From assembly GCA_034666665.1 (NCBI GenBank), contig JAXDLK010000283.1, forward strand, positions 1 to 8,783: a DNA stretch of 8,783 nt, given 5' to 3'. The notes under the pieces were generated by a model. That model did no database searches and had not been told where the DNA came from. It was given only the letters and a program-made list of their open reading frames with translations. The position numbers and the translations under genes are program-made. Below are positions 1 to 6,409 of this stretch, one piece after another (the first letter of the stretch is position 1; every line of letters begins with the position of its first letter). This stretch comes from JAXDLK01 sp034666665 (GTDB lineage Bacteria > Desulfobacterota > Binatia > JACPRU01).

Positions 1-461
1 GCTTCTACCCGGCTCGAGATCGTCGCCGGGACGCTCAGCCGGCGGACCGGGGACCCGGGAGTGACTGCGCGAGCTGCTGCTGTACGCGCAGTCTACGACT
101 ACTCTGCTGCGGCGAACGCACCCTTGCGGCGCCGGGCAACCCGTCGATCAGCCGCCCGCCGTGGCGTGGGGACGCTCACTCGCGGTGGCCGGAAACGCCT
201 TCGGGCACCGTTTCGGACACATCGCCGTCGATACGACGATCCGCGGCAGACCATTGCCTCTGAGATCACCCTGCACGGGGCGTGCACGACGGTTCCGGAG
301 TAGGAAGAGGACGGCGCCTCCCGGCATTCTGGACGACGCGTTCCTGCTTCTGCCACACCGCTCGCATCCGATAGACGGAGGAAGGTCGCCGGCATGGGGC
401 CGACCACAGCGAGGCACGGTGGAGGGCTGCGTCGACGTCGACGGGGCAGCTTCGCTGAACC
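1..461. other. Intergenic or degraded region with no supported gene
   Basis: I see no convincing gene here. Open frames exist on both strands, but their translations are dominated by Arg, Pro, Ser and Ala in low-complexity runs, show no recognisable motif, and overlap each other in several frames, as expected by chance in GC-rich DNA. Structural features present are a 9-bp-arm inverted repeat at 63-93, a short 5-bp repeat around 272-286, and a perfect 12-base palindrome (two overlapping GTCGAC units) at 431-442 just past the stop of the glycosyltransferase gene. No T-tract follows any of them, so none is a standard intrinsic terminator. A frame open from base 1 to 303 on the plus strand could in principle be the tail of a gene starting outside the window, but its composition argues against that. 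Confidence 0.5.
63..93. repeat. Inverted repeat, 9-bp perfect arms
   Basis: GACTGCGCG at 63-71 is the exact reverse complement of CGCGCAGTC at 85-93, with a 13-base loop between them. The stem is GC-rich and would be stable in RNA. No run of T follows on either strand, so it is not a typical rho-independent terminator. Its role is unknown; it may mark the end of a gene lying to the left of the window. Confidence 0.5.
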
Positions 462-2216
462 TCATTCCTCGGCAGACGAGCATCGGGCCGAAGCGTTTCC
501 GAACGGCGAGAAGCCCCGCTCGGCGGCCTGTGCCCAGACCACCGCGGCCGGTTCGCCGTTTTGCGACCGGAAGAGGTGAGCTCCCCGGTCGAGGGATACG
601 GGACCAAGATGACGACTGCCGTCCAAAAGGCCCTGCGCAGCACCTGAAGGCGAGACCAATGCGTACCGACCGGGAATCGCAATCTCGAAGGCACTGCTGC
701 GTCGACCGGGACCCGAGACAGGAAGAAACTTTCCGGCGACGCGGAGGTAACCCACGGACACGTAGTTGTCGTTCAGGAACCGCCGGGTGTCAGGTGGCAA
801 ACGATCACTGTCCTGGATCGTCACGTAGGTCCGGCTTGCCACGAGGGTATCCGCGATCGTGTCGGGAATCTGGCCCTGCGCCATGAGGTGAACCGTCACG
901 AGCTCGAAGGCGGGGTACAGGGGGCGGCGACGAAAAATCGTCTCGCCTTTGAGATCGAACAACAAATCATCGGCGTCGCTGATGCAGAGCACGTCCTCGA
1001 GCAACTTCGTCTGTCGGGCCGCGCGGTCCCTCCACGGCTGGGACATCGCGAGAAGAAATGCCACCTCGACGAGGATCGCGGTCAGAAAAATGGGCACCGC
1101 GAAGCCCCCGGAGCTCGTCGTGCGAAATTGCCCGGCTGCGTTACCGAGTCGATCGAGCACGGGCACCACGAAGATGCAGAGGAGGGGACAGAGGGCGAGA
1201 AAGTCGTGTCCGTTCACGATCGGCGAGATGCCGTTCAAGACTCCGAAGTAGACGGCACCCGTGACGAAGAGAACCTCCGCGGCAAGGATCCGCGGAACAC
1301 GGGAGCGGGCGACGACCGAGTCGTAGGCGATGAAGCAGAGCGCGACGAAGACGACCAGTAGCAACCTCGCTGGCCGAAACGCCCAGAGGTCATATGCTCG
1401 GAAGTTGTGAACGACGATGCATTGGAGAAACTGTGGCCATGCACCTACCGTTCGAATGAATGAAAAAAGGATGACGACCGCCAGGAGGAATCCGGCCGCA
1501 GCTTGCGCCCCGAGGCGGAGACAGGTTGCGACGGGGCGCGGTGTCGGCAGGCGAAAGATGAAGACGGTGAGGAAGCCCGCGGAGAGAGCACCGAGGAGGA
1601 GAGCGGTCTTGATCGACGCTGCGAGCGCTCCGCCGAAGAGCAGTCCAGCCAGAAACGCACGTGGGCGCTGCCCCTGGTCTCGAATCGAGAACGCCAGTGC
1701 CCAGAGCCAGAGGGCAATGGCGAGAGTGTCCGCGCGAAATTCTAGCGACGTGAGGAAAAACGGGGGAAAGAGTGCGAGCAGGAGAGCCGCCCAAAGGCCG
1801 TGGCGGGGCGAGAAAGTCGAGGACGCGATTCGGTAGGTCGCGGTCATGCATAGTGCGTAGAGTGGTACGACGGCAATGCGCATCCAGAGGAGGATGTCCG
1901 GGCGCTCGCCAACCGCCGCCGCGACCGGGGCATACAACACGTGGAAGAGCGGCATGTGATTGTCGAAGACGTCACGATACTGGACGAGCCCGATGGCCCA
2001 GCTCCATGCGACGTGTAGATGCTGCGCCTCGTCGGTGTTGATGCGAAAGTGGATGAGGTACGCGATCCGCAGTACCGTCAGGGCGGCCAGGACCGCTCCG
2101 GCGGCTACGAGCTCCTGCCGCGTTGGCCGCGAAGAGCTCGCGGCTTCGGAGCGATCGGGTCTGCTTGCGAGTGATTCCACGCGCCGCCGGAGCGCTGCGA
2201 TCGTGCCCGTCGTCAT
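462..2216 (-). CDS. GT-C family membrane glycosyltransferase (PMT/ArnT-like, family 39 type)
   Basis: Probable polyprenyl-phosphate-sugar-dependent glycosyltransferase of the inner membrane, 584 residues, of the dolichyl-phosphate-mannose:protein mannosyltransferase (PMT_2) fold. After a basic, hydrophilic start comes a first membrane helix (about 36-57), then the loop INTDEAQH (59-66) carrying the Asp-Glu pair that in this family binds metal or the lipid-phosphate donor. A second conserved loop, RDVFDNHMPLFH (81-92), follows. About nine further hydrophobic segments lie between 109 and 392, with EFRADTLAI (159-167) and NGHDFL (335-340) as further family-like motifs. The last ~190 residues form a soluble, presumably periplasmic domain. 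The start is ATG at 2216; the ribosome binding site is weak. It is divergent from the SpeE-like gene. Acceptor and sugar cannot be read from sequence; candidates are cell-envelope glycans or proteins. The class is well supported, the specificity unknown. Confidence 0.8.
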   Translation of the reverse strand: MTTGTIAALRRRVESLASRPDRSEAASSSRPTRQELVAAGAVLAALTVLRIAYLIHFRINTDEAQHLHVAWSWAIGLVQYRDVFDNHMPLFHVLYAPVAAAVGERPDILLWMRIAVVPLYALCMTATYRIASSTFSPRHGLWAALLLALFPPFFLTSLEFRADTLAIALWLWALAFSIRDQGQRPRAFLAGLLFGGALAASIKTALLLGALSAGFLTVFIFRLPTPRPVATCLRLGAQAAAGFLLAVVILFSFIRTVGAWPQFLQCIVVHNFRAYDLWAFRPARLLLVVFVALCFIAYDSVVARSRVPRILAAEVLFVTGAVYFGVLNGISPIVNGHDFLALCPLLCIFVVPVLDRLGNAAGQFRTTSSGGFAVPIFLTAILVEVAFLLAMSQPWRDRAARQTKLLEDVLCISDADDLLFDLKGETIFRRRPLYPAFELVTVHLMAQGQIPDTIADTLVASRTYVTIQDSDRLPPDTRRFLNDNYVSVGYLRVAGKFLPVSGPGRRSSAFEIAIPGRYALVSPSGAAQGLLDGSRHLGPVSLDRGAHLFRSQNGEPAAVVWAQAAERGFSPFGNASARCSSAEE

Positions 2217-2225
2217 GGCTGCTGC

Positions 2226-2249
2226 CCCGTCAGAGCGAACCTGACACGG
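2226..2249 (-). promoter_or_regulatory. Leader hairpin just upstream of the glycosyltransferase start
   Basis: GTCAG (2229-2233) and CTGAC (2241-2245) are perfect inverted arms around a 7-base loop. With a single bulged base at 2246 the stem extends by CCG/CGG. It ends about ten bases before the ATG at 2216 on the minus strand, so in the mRNA it would sit at the edge of the ribosome binding region. A second alternative repeat, ACACG/CGTGT (2244-2248 and 2253-2257), overlaps it, so two mutually exclusive hairpins are possible. Any effect on translation is inference. Confidence 0.35.
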
Positions 2250-2362
2250 GCGCGTGTTCCACGATCGAGTATCTCAATCTTGCGAGGACGAATACCGTGC
2301 GCTCGGCGGAGAGGCGCCCGCGACGGGTAGAGCTCGCCCGGCCGCGTGGCGATTTGCGGATC

Positions 2363-2400
2363 CCTCTCGAAAGGGGATGAAAGACACCTCCTTCGAGAGG
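2363..2400. repeat. Long inverted repeat in the divergent intergenic region
   Basis: CCTCTCGAA at 2363-2371 is the exact reverse complement of TTCGAGAGG at 2392-2400. After one A/C mismatch the pairing resumes for four more pairs (2373-2376 with 2387-2390, one of them G-U), leaving a 10-base loop. The 38-base element lies 75 bases upstream of the ATG at 2476 and 146 bases upstream of the divergent ATG at 2216. It could be a DNA operator for a dimeric regulator serving both genes, or an RNA hairpin in the leader of the plus-strand gene. No T-tract follows, so a terminator is unlikely. Confidence 0.55.
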
Positions 2401-2475
2401 CGAATGCGCGATCGCAAGGTTCGACGCGAGGAACCGAGCGCCGTCTGACTGGTCCTGATATGGAATCGCCACGGC

Positions 2476-4047
2476 ATGCCGGCGGCTGATGAAACGCGCT
2501 CACGTCTCGACGCGGTCGTCCTCTACGGGGCGCTCGTGATCACCGGCGCGGCAATCATGGTCCTCGAGGTGGTTGGTACGCGAATCATCGGGCCCTTCTA
2601 CGGCGTGGGGCTCGTGGTCTGGTGCTCTCTCATTTCGGTGACGCTCACGTCGCTGGCTCTCGGATACTGGCTCGGCGGCTTGATCGCCGACCGGTCGGCA
2701 TCCAGCCGGCTTCATCAGATCGTTTTGCTCGCGGCGGTCTTGATCGCTCTGATCTCAGTCGCTCGGCCGGCGGTTCTCTCGATGACCTCGCCGTTGGGCC
2801 TCCGTGGTGGCGCTCTTGCGAGTGCCGGGATCCTCTTTTCCGGGCCGCTCGTTCTTCTCGCGATGGCCGGTCCCTACGTGATCCGGCTGCGCGCCTCCCG
2901 GTTGGATCTGGTCGGTCTCACCGCCGGATCCGCGTATGCGATCAGCACCGTCGGCAGCATCGCGGGCACGCTTCTCAGCGGTCTCGTGCTCATCCCCGTC
3001 GTCGGCACCGGAAATACTCTGCGCGGGCTGAGCGTGGGTCTCCTCGTTCTCGGCGGCGTTCTTCTCCTCTATGAGCGGCGGCGACCCGACGATCGGCGGT
3101 ACCGTCAAGCGGCGACAGCACTGGTTCTGGGGATGGCAGCGGCGGGCGCTCTGACGCCGCGCGCTGCCGAGCCTGCCGACCCGCGGTTCGACGTTCTGCA
3201 CGACTCGGAAAGCTTCTACGGGCGAATCCGCGTCGTCGATGAACGGCAACAGGGAATCCGCTGGCTGCTGTCGGATTTCTCCGCGATCGGTGTCGTCGAG
3301 GTTCGCGGACACGGCCAGTTCCTTCCCTTCCTTCCGTTCGTGTACGTCTTGGACACGCTTCCGCAGTTCCATCCCGTCCGGCGCGCCCTGGTGATCGGCG
3401 TCGGCGCCGGTCTCCTGCCCAATCGGCTATCCGCGCAGGGGATCGCCGTCGACGTGATCGAGATCGATCCAGAGGTTCGCAGGATGGCGGAGACGTACTT
3501 CGGCTTCGTGCCTTCGGGGACGGTTCTGATCGGAGACGCGCGATACTGGATCCGCAAGCTGGAACGACGATACGACCTCATCGTGCACGACTGCTTCACG
3601 GGTGGTGAGCTGCCGTCGCACCTCTTCAGCGTGGAGGTGATCCGGGAGCTCGAGTCCCAGCTCGAGAAAGGCGGGGTGTTCGCGATGAACGTATACGGGA
3701 AACCGGATGGAGCGGCGGTCACGTCGATCGGGGCGACGCTGCGCTCGGTGTTCCCGTTCGTCGCCCGGATCGTCCCGCCGATGGTCGGAGGGCCGCTACT
3801 GGATAACCTCTTCATAGCCTCTTTACGGCCGCTGAGCGCCGAAGGGACCGGAGCGCTCGAATCGCGATCGTCATACGTCCACTGGACCGCAAACCAGCTT
3901 GCTGCCGTCGCGGCGACACCGCCGGCTGCGGGAGGGTCGCTGATCACCGACGATCACAACCCGCTCGATCTGCTGCGCGTTCCCGAGGTGGAGACGTATC
4001 GCAAGATCGCGATTTCCCGCTTCGGGACGAGCTTCCTCGCGCGGTGA
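2476..4047 (+). CDS. Membrane-anchored spermidine-synthase-like protein (fused MFS/SpeE-like family)
   Basis: A 523-residue fusion of an integral membrane half and a cytosolic Rossmann-fold half resembling spermidine synthase or a SAM methyltransferase. About seven hydrophobic segments lie in 13-230. The first two carry the hallmark of this family: EVVGTRIIGPFYG (31-43), a Trp at 49, and LGYWLGGLIAD (62-72). The soluble half has YGRIRVVDE (248-256), a glycine-rich nucleotide loop VIGVGAGLLP (306-315), the acidic strand end VIEIDPE (327-333) that normally contacts the nucleoside ribose, GDARYWI (353-359), YDLIVHDCF (366-374) at the position of the SpeE active-site Asp, and ITDDHNPLD (490-498). 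True polyamine synthesis is not assured, because most membrane-fused members are uncharacterised and the usual spermidine-synthase active-site signature after YDLIV is changed. The ATG at 2476 has no clear ribosome binding site, so the start is less certain than the frame. The stop overlaps the next gene, implying co-translation. Confidence 0.8.
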   Translation: MPAADETRSRLDAVVLYGALVITGAAIMVLEVVGTRIIGPFYGVGLVVWCSLISVTLTSLALGYWLGGLIADRSASSRLHQIVLLAAVLIALISVARPAVLSMTSPLGLRGGALASAGILFSGPLVLLAMAGPYVIRLRASRLDLVGLTAGSAYAISTVGSIAGTLLSGLVLIPVVGTGNTLRGLSVGLLVLGGVLLLYERRRPDDRRYRQAATALVLGMAAAGALTPRAAEPADPRFDVLHDSESFYGRIRVVDERQQGIRWLLSDFSAIGVVEVRGHGQFLPFLPFVYVLDTLPQFHPVRRALVIGVGAGLLPNRLSAQGIAVDVIEIDPEVRRMAETYFGFVPSGTVLIGDARYWIRKLERRYDLIVHDCFTGGELPSHLFSVEVIRELESQLEKGGVFAMNVYGKPDGAAVTSIGATLRSVFPFVARIVPPMVGGPLLDNLFIASLRPLSAEGTGALESRSSYVHWTANQLAAVAATPPAAGGSLITDDHNPLDLLRVPEVETYRKIAISRFGTSFLAR

Positions 4048-4385
4048 TGTCCAGGCTGGAAGAACCGTCGCACACCGCAGACTCGGCCTACCTCGTCCGG
4101 CGATTCCGGTGGGTCGCGCTGCTCGAGGGGATCTCGTTTCTGGCGCTGCTCGGGATCGCGATGCCGCTCAAGTACGCGTGGGGGATGCCGCTGGCCGTCC
4201 GCTACGTCGGCCTCGCGCACGGGCTCCTCTTCATCCTGTACGTGCTCTGCGTCGCGGCGCTCGTGCTTCACCGCGGCTGGTCGTATCCCCGTGCCGCATG
4301 GGCGCTCGTGCTCTCGGTCGTTCCGTTCGGCACGTTTTTCCTGGATCGGAGCCTGCGGGAGGAGTTGGCCTCCGCGAGCAGGTGA
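4047..4385 (+). CDS. Small DUF3817 integral membrane protein
   Basis: A 112-residue protein of the DUF3817 family. Features seen are RRFRWVALLEGISFLALL (18-35), the motif MPLKYAWGMPLAVRYVGLAH (39-58) with Pro, Lys and Tyr as found in this family, GLLFILYVLCVAALVL (59-74), and a last hydrophobic stretch ending in PFGTFFLDR (93-101). This gives about three transmembrane helices with the family's loop motifs; no enzymatic residues are apparent. The ATG at 4047 shares its A with the upstream TGA (TGATG arrangement). A GTG one codon earlier (4044) is also possible and would give 113 residues. Overlap with the SpeE-like gene predicts translational coupling, so the two products may act together in the membrane. 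Their function is unknown. Its stop lies only 22 bases from the stop of the convergent operon. Confidence 0.8.
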   Translation: MSRLEEPSHTADSAYLVRRFRWVALLEGISFLALLGIAMPLKYAWGMPLAVRYVGLAHGLLFILYVLCVAALVLHRGWSYPRAAWALVLSVVPFGTFFLDRSLREELASASR

Positions 4386-4407
4386 AGGAGCGAGTGCGTC
4401 TGCCGGA

Positions 4408-4761
4408 TCACCCCTTGAGCGGCGTTGGATCGTAGTAAAACTTGATCGAACGGATGAGGCCGTCCTCGAACTCCATGAGATCCATGCCGGGAATCGTGAG
4501 CTTCCCGTTCGGCAGGGTGGCGGTCCAAACCCATTCGACCGCTCCACGGTTTCCGTCGATGACGTACTTCTTCGGCTCGAAGACGACGTCGGGCATCTGC
4601 TGGAAGAGCTGAGCGAAGACCGCGGTCACGGTCTCCTTTCCCTGCGCGCTGCCGGCGAGTGGATCCCAGCTCGATATGTTCGGGTGAAAGGTCTCGGCGA
4701 CCTTCGCCGCGTCGTGGGTCTTCAGGTTCTCGAAGTAGCGAACGGCAGTCTCTTTGCTCAT
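4408..4761 (-). CDS. NTF2-like / SnoaL-like small protein, last gene of the alicyclic operon
   Basis: A 117-residue protein with the cone-shaped NTF2/SnoaL-like fold signature: an amphipathic N-terminal helix (1-25), SSWDPLAG (30-37), GKETVTAVFAQLF (41-53), a strand with EWVWTATLPNG (76-86), MEFEDGLIRSIKFYYDP (96-112), typical of the family's final strands. The frame stays open upstream to 4929, but that extension runs inside the preceding gene and is Arg/Ser-rich. The ATG at 4761 has GAGGAG a few bases upstream, which decides the start. It follows the badI-like gene after 25 bases and must be co-transcribed with it. Family members include polyketide cyclases, steroid isomerases, limonene-epoxide hydrolases and many proteins with no known activity. 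A role on an alicyclic intermediate is a reasonable guess from context only; no catalytic residues can be assigned. Confidence 0.82.
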   Translation of the reverse strand: MSKETAVRYFENLKTHDAAKVAETFHPNISSWDPLAGSAQGKETVTAVFAQLFQQMPDVVFEPKKYVIDGNRGAVEWVWTATLPNGKLTIPGMDLMEFEDGLIRSIKFYYDPTPLKG

Positions 4762-4786
4762 GTCGTCTCCTCGCTCGTCGGCGAAA

Positions 4787-5581
4787 TCAGGTGCGGAACT
4801 TTCGGAAGTCCGGCTTGCGCTTCTCCAGGAACGCGTTCTTCCCCTCGGCGGCCTCTTCGGTGCCGTAGTAGAGCGCGAGCCCACGGAGCGCAACCGCGCC
4901 GACTCCGCGGATGTGCTCGCTCTCGGCATTGAACGAGGCCTTGGCGAGCTTGATCGCCGTCGGGCTCCGCTCGGCGATCTCGCGCGCCCAGGCGCGCGCC
5001 TCGTCCATGAGCTCTGCCGCCGGCACGACCTTGTTGACGAGACCCATCTGCAGCGCCTCGGCCGCCGTGTAGCGGCGGCAGAGATACCACATCTCTCTCG
5101 CGCGCTTTTCCCCGACGACGCGGGTCAGATACGCGGTGCCGAAGCCCGGGTCGACGCTGCCGACCTTGGGCCCGACCTGTCCGAACTGCGCGGTGTCGGC
5201 GGCGAGCGTGAGATCGCAGAGCACGTGCAGCACATGGCCTCCGCCGATCGCGTAGCCGTTGACCGCCGCGATCACCGGCTTCGGAATGTCGCGAATCACG
5301 CTGTGGAGGTCCTCGATCTCGAGCCCGAGGTCGGAGCGCACCGGTTTTCCCTGGTAACCGCCTTCCTCGCGGGTCGACTGATCACCGCCGGTGCAGAAGG
5401 CCTTGTCGCCGGCACCCGTGAGGATCACCGCGCCGACGGAGCGGTCGGCCCAGGCCTCCTTGAACGCCTCGATCAGCTCGTCGACCGTCTGCGTGCGAAA
5501 CGCGTTCATGACCTTCGGGCGGTTGATCGTGATGGTGGCGACGCCATCGTCCGCCGCGTAGAGAATGTCTTGATAATCCAC
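4787..5581 (-). CDS. badI: 2-ketocyclohexanecarboxyl-CoA hydrolase (ring-cleaving)
   Basis: Crotonase-superfamily enzyme of the MenB/BadI branch, 264 residues (R. palustris BadI is about 260). BadI adds water to 2-ketocyclohexanecarboxyl-CoA and opens the ring to pimeloyl-CoA in the cytoplasm. Seen here: GAGDKAFCTGGDQSTREEGG (56-75) forming the oxyanion-hole region, GYAIGGGHVLHVLCD (109-123) and FGQVGPKVGSVDPGFGTAYL (133-152), with Asp144 at the conserved active-site Asp of MenB and BadI. The two hydratase glutamates are replaced by Val117 and Gly137, so it is not an enoyl-CoA hydratase. The C-terminal YYGTEEAAEGKNAF (238-251) and EKRKPDFRKF (253-262) also match the branch. The lack of the MenB N-terminal extension, the SVDPG motif and the gene neighbours favour BadI over naphthoyl-CoA synthase. 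It starts at GTG 5581 with AAGGAGG eight bases upstream, 21 bases after the badK-like stop. Confidence 0.88.
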   Translation of the reverse strand: MDYQDILYAADDGVATITINRPKVMNAFRTQTVDELIEAFKEAWADRSVGAVILTGAGDKAFCTGGDQSTREEGGYQGKPVRSDLGLEIEDLHSVIRDIPKPVIAAVNGYAIGGGHVLHVLCDLTLAADTAQFGQVGPKVGSVDPGFGTAYLTRVVGEKRAREMWYLCRRYTAAEALQMGLVNKVVPAAELMDEARAWAREIAERSPTAIKLAKASFNAESEHIRGVGAVALRGLALYYGTEEAAEGKNAFLEKRKPDFRKFRT

Positions 5582-5602
5582 TGTGCCTTCCTCCTTTTTT
5601 CG

Positions 5603-6385
5603 TCAGCGCCCTTCGAAATGAGGCGGTCGCTTCTCGAGAAACGCGCGCATGCCCTCGCGGCGGTCTTCCGTTGCGAACAGGAACGCCATCGCCTGGCGCT
5701 CCGCCTCGATGCCGCGCTCCAATCCACCGTAGGCACCCGAATGGATCATCAGCTTCCCGGAGCGAAGCGCGAGCGGCGGCAGCGTTGCCGCCTGGGCGGC
5801 GATCGCTCGCGCGGCCTCGAGGACGTCGTCGGCGGCAACGACGCGATTGACGAGGCCGTGGCGCAGCGCCGCCTCGGCGTCGAGTGATTCGCCGAGGAGG
5901 ATCATCTGCTTGGCAATTGCCGGCGGCAGCATGCGGGAGAGCCGCTGTGTTCCGCCCGCGCCGGGCAGAACGCCGATCTTGATCTCGGGAACGCCGAGCT
6001 TCGCATCGGCGGCGAGAATGCGGAAATCGCAGCACAGCGCCAGCTCGAGCCCGCCGCCGTAAGCGAAACCGTGAATCGCGGCTACGGTCGGAATCGGCAG
6101 GCGCTCGATCTCGCTGTATACGTTCTGAATTCGCTCGATGTGATCGAGTGGCTCGCCGGCCGACTCGTAGGCGGAGAGCTCCGAGATATCGGCCCCGGCG
6201 GAAAACGCGCGCCCTCTGCCGCGGAAGACGAGCGCTCGAATCGTACGATCCGCCGCGACCCCGCTGGCGACGTCGGCGATCTCGTCGACCATCCGCCGGT
6301 TGACCGCGTTCAGCCGTTCCGGCCGCGCCAGCTCGACCTCGGCGACTCCGCCGAAGCATTCGAAAGCGATCGTTCGATAGCCCAC
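5603..6385 (-). CDS. badK: Enoyl-CoA hydratase, probable cyclohex-1-ene-1-carboxyl-CoA hydratase
   Basis: A 260-residue crotonase with both catalytic glutamates in place: Glu114 in FAYGGGLELALCCD (107-120) and Glu134 in GVPEIKIGVLPGAGGTQRLS (131-150), twenty residues apart as in rat mitochondrial hydratase (Glu144/Glu164). FSAGADISEL (61-70) is the CoA/oxyanion-hole segment, and the C-terminal FLEKRPPHF (249-257) is typical of the family. The expected reaction is syn hydration of cyclohex-1-ene-1-carboxyl-CoA to 2-hydroxycyclohexanecarboxyl-CoA, making the alcohol that BadH oxidises. Substrate specificity is inferred from the neighbours, because crotonases of this type look alike. It starts at GTG 6385 with AAGGAG about seven bases upstream; 24 bases separate it from the badH-like stop and 21 from the next start. 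Confidence 0.8.
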   Translation of the reverse strand: MGYRTIAFECFGGVAEVELARPERLNAVNRRMVDEIADVASGVAADRTIRALVFRGRGRAFSAGADISELSAYESAGEPLDHIERIQNVYSEIERLPIPTVAAIHGFAYGGGLELALCCDFRILAADAKLGVPEIKIGVLPGAGGTQRLSRMLPPAIAKQMILLGESLDAEAALRHGLVNRVVAADDVLEAARAIAAQAATLPPLALRSGKLMIHSGAYGGLERGIEAERQAMAFLFATEDRREGMRAFLEKRPPHFEGR

Positions 6386-6409
6386 CGTTCGCTCCTTCGC
6401 TCGGCAGCG

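Noticed and set aside
161..886. 241-residue plus-strand open frame at the left end
   Set aside because: It overlaps the C-terminal part of the glycosyltransferase gene in antisense and continues as Arg/Pro/Ser-rich sequence; no motif and no ribosome binding site.
2408..2415. GCGATCGC palindrome as a regulator site
   Set aside because: An 8-base palindrome of this composition is common in GC-rich genomes and has no supporting context here.
4762..4929. N-terminal extension of the NTF2-like protein up to 4929
   Set aside because: The extension runs within badI, is Arg/Ser-rich and not conserved in the fold; the ATG at 4761 has a good ribosome binding site.
4787..5581. Naphthoyl-CoA synthase (MenB) as the identity of the BadI-like protein
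   Set aside because: MenB is the closest alternative and shares GGDQ, GGGHVL and GPKVGS. The short N-terminus, the SVDPGFG motif and the aliB/badH/badK neighbours fit BadI better.
4754..5887. 377-residue open frame on the plus strand
   Set aside because: It is antisense to badI and part of badK, with low-complexity composition and no recognisable domain.
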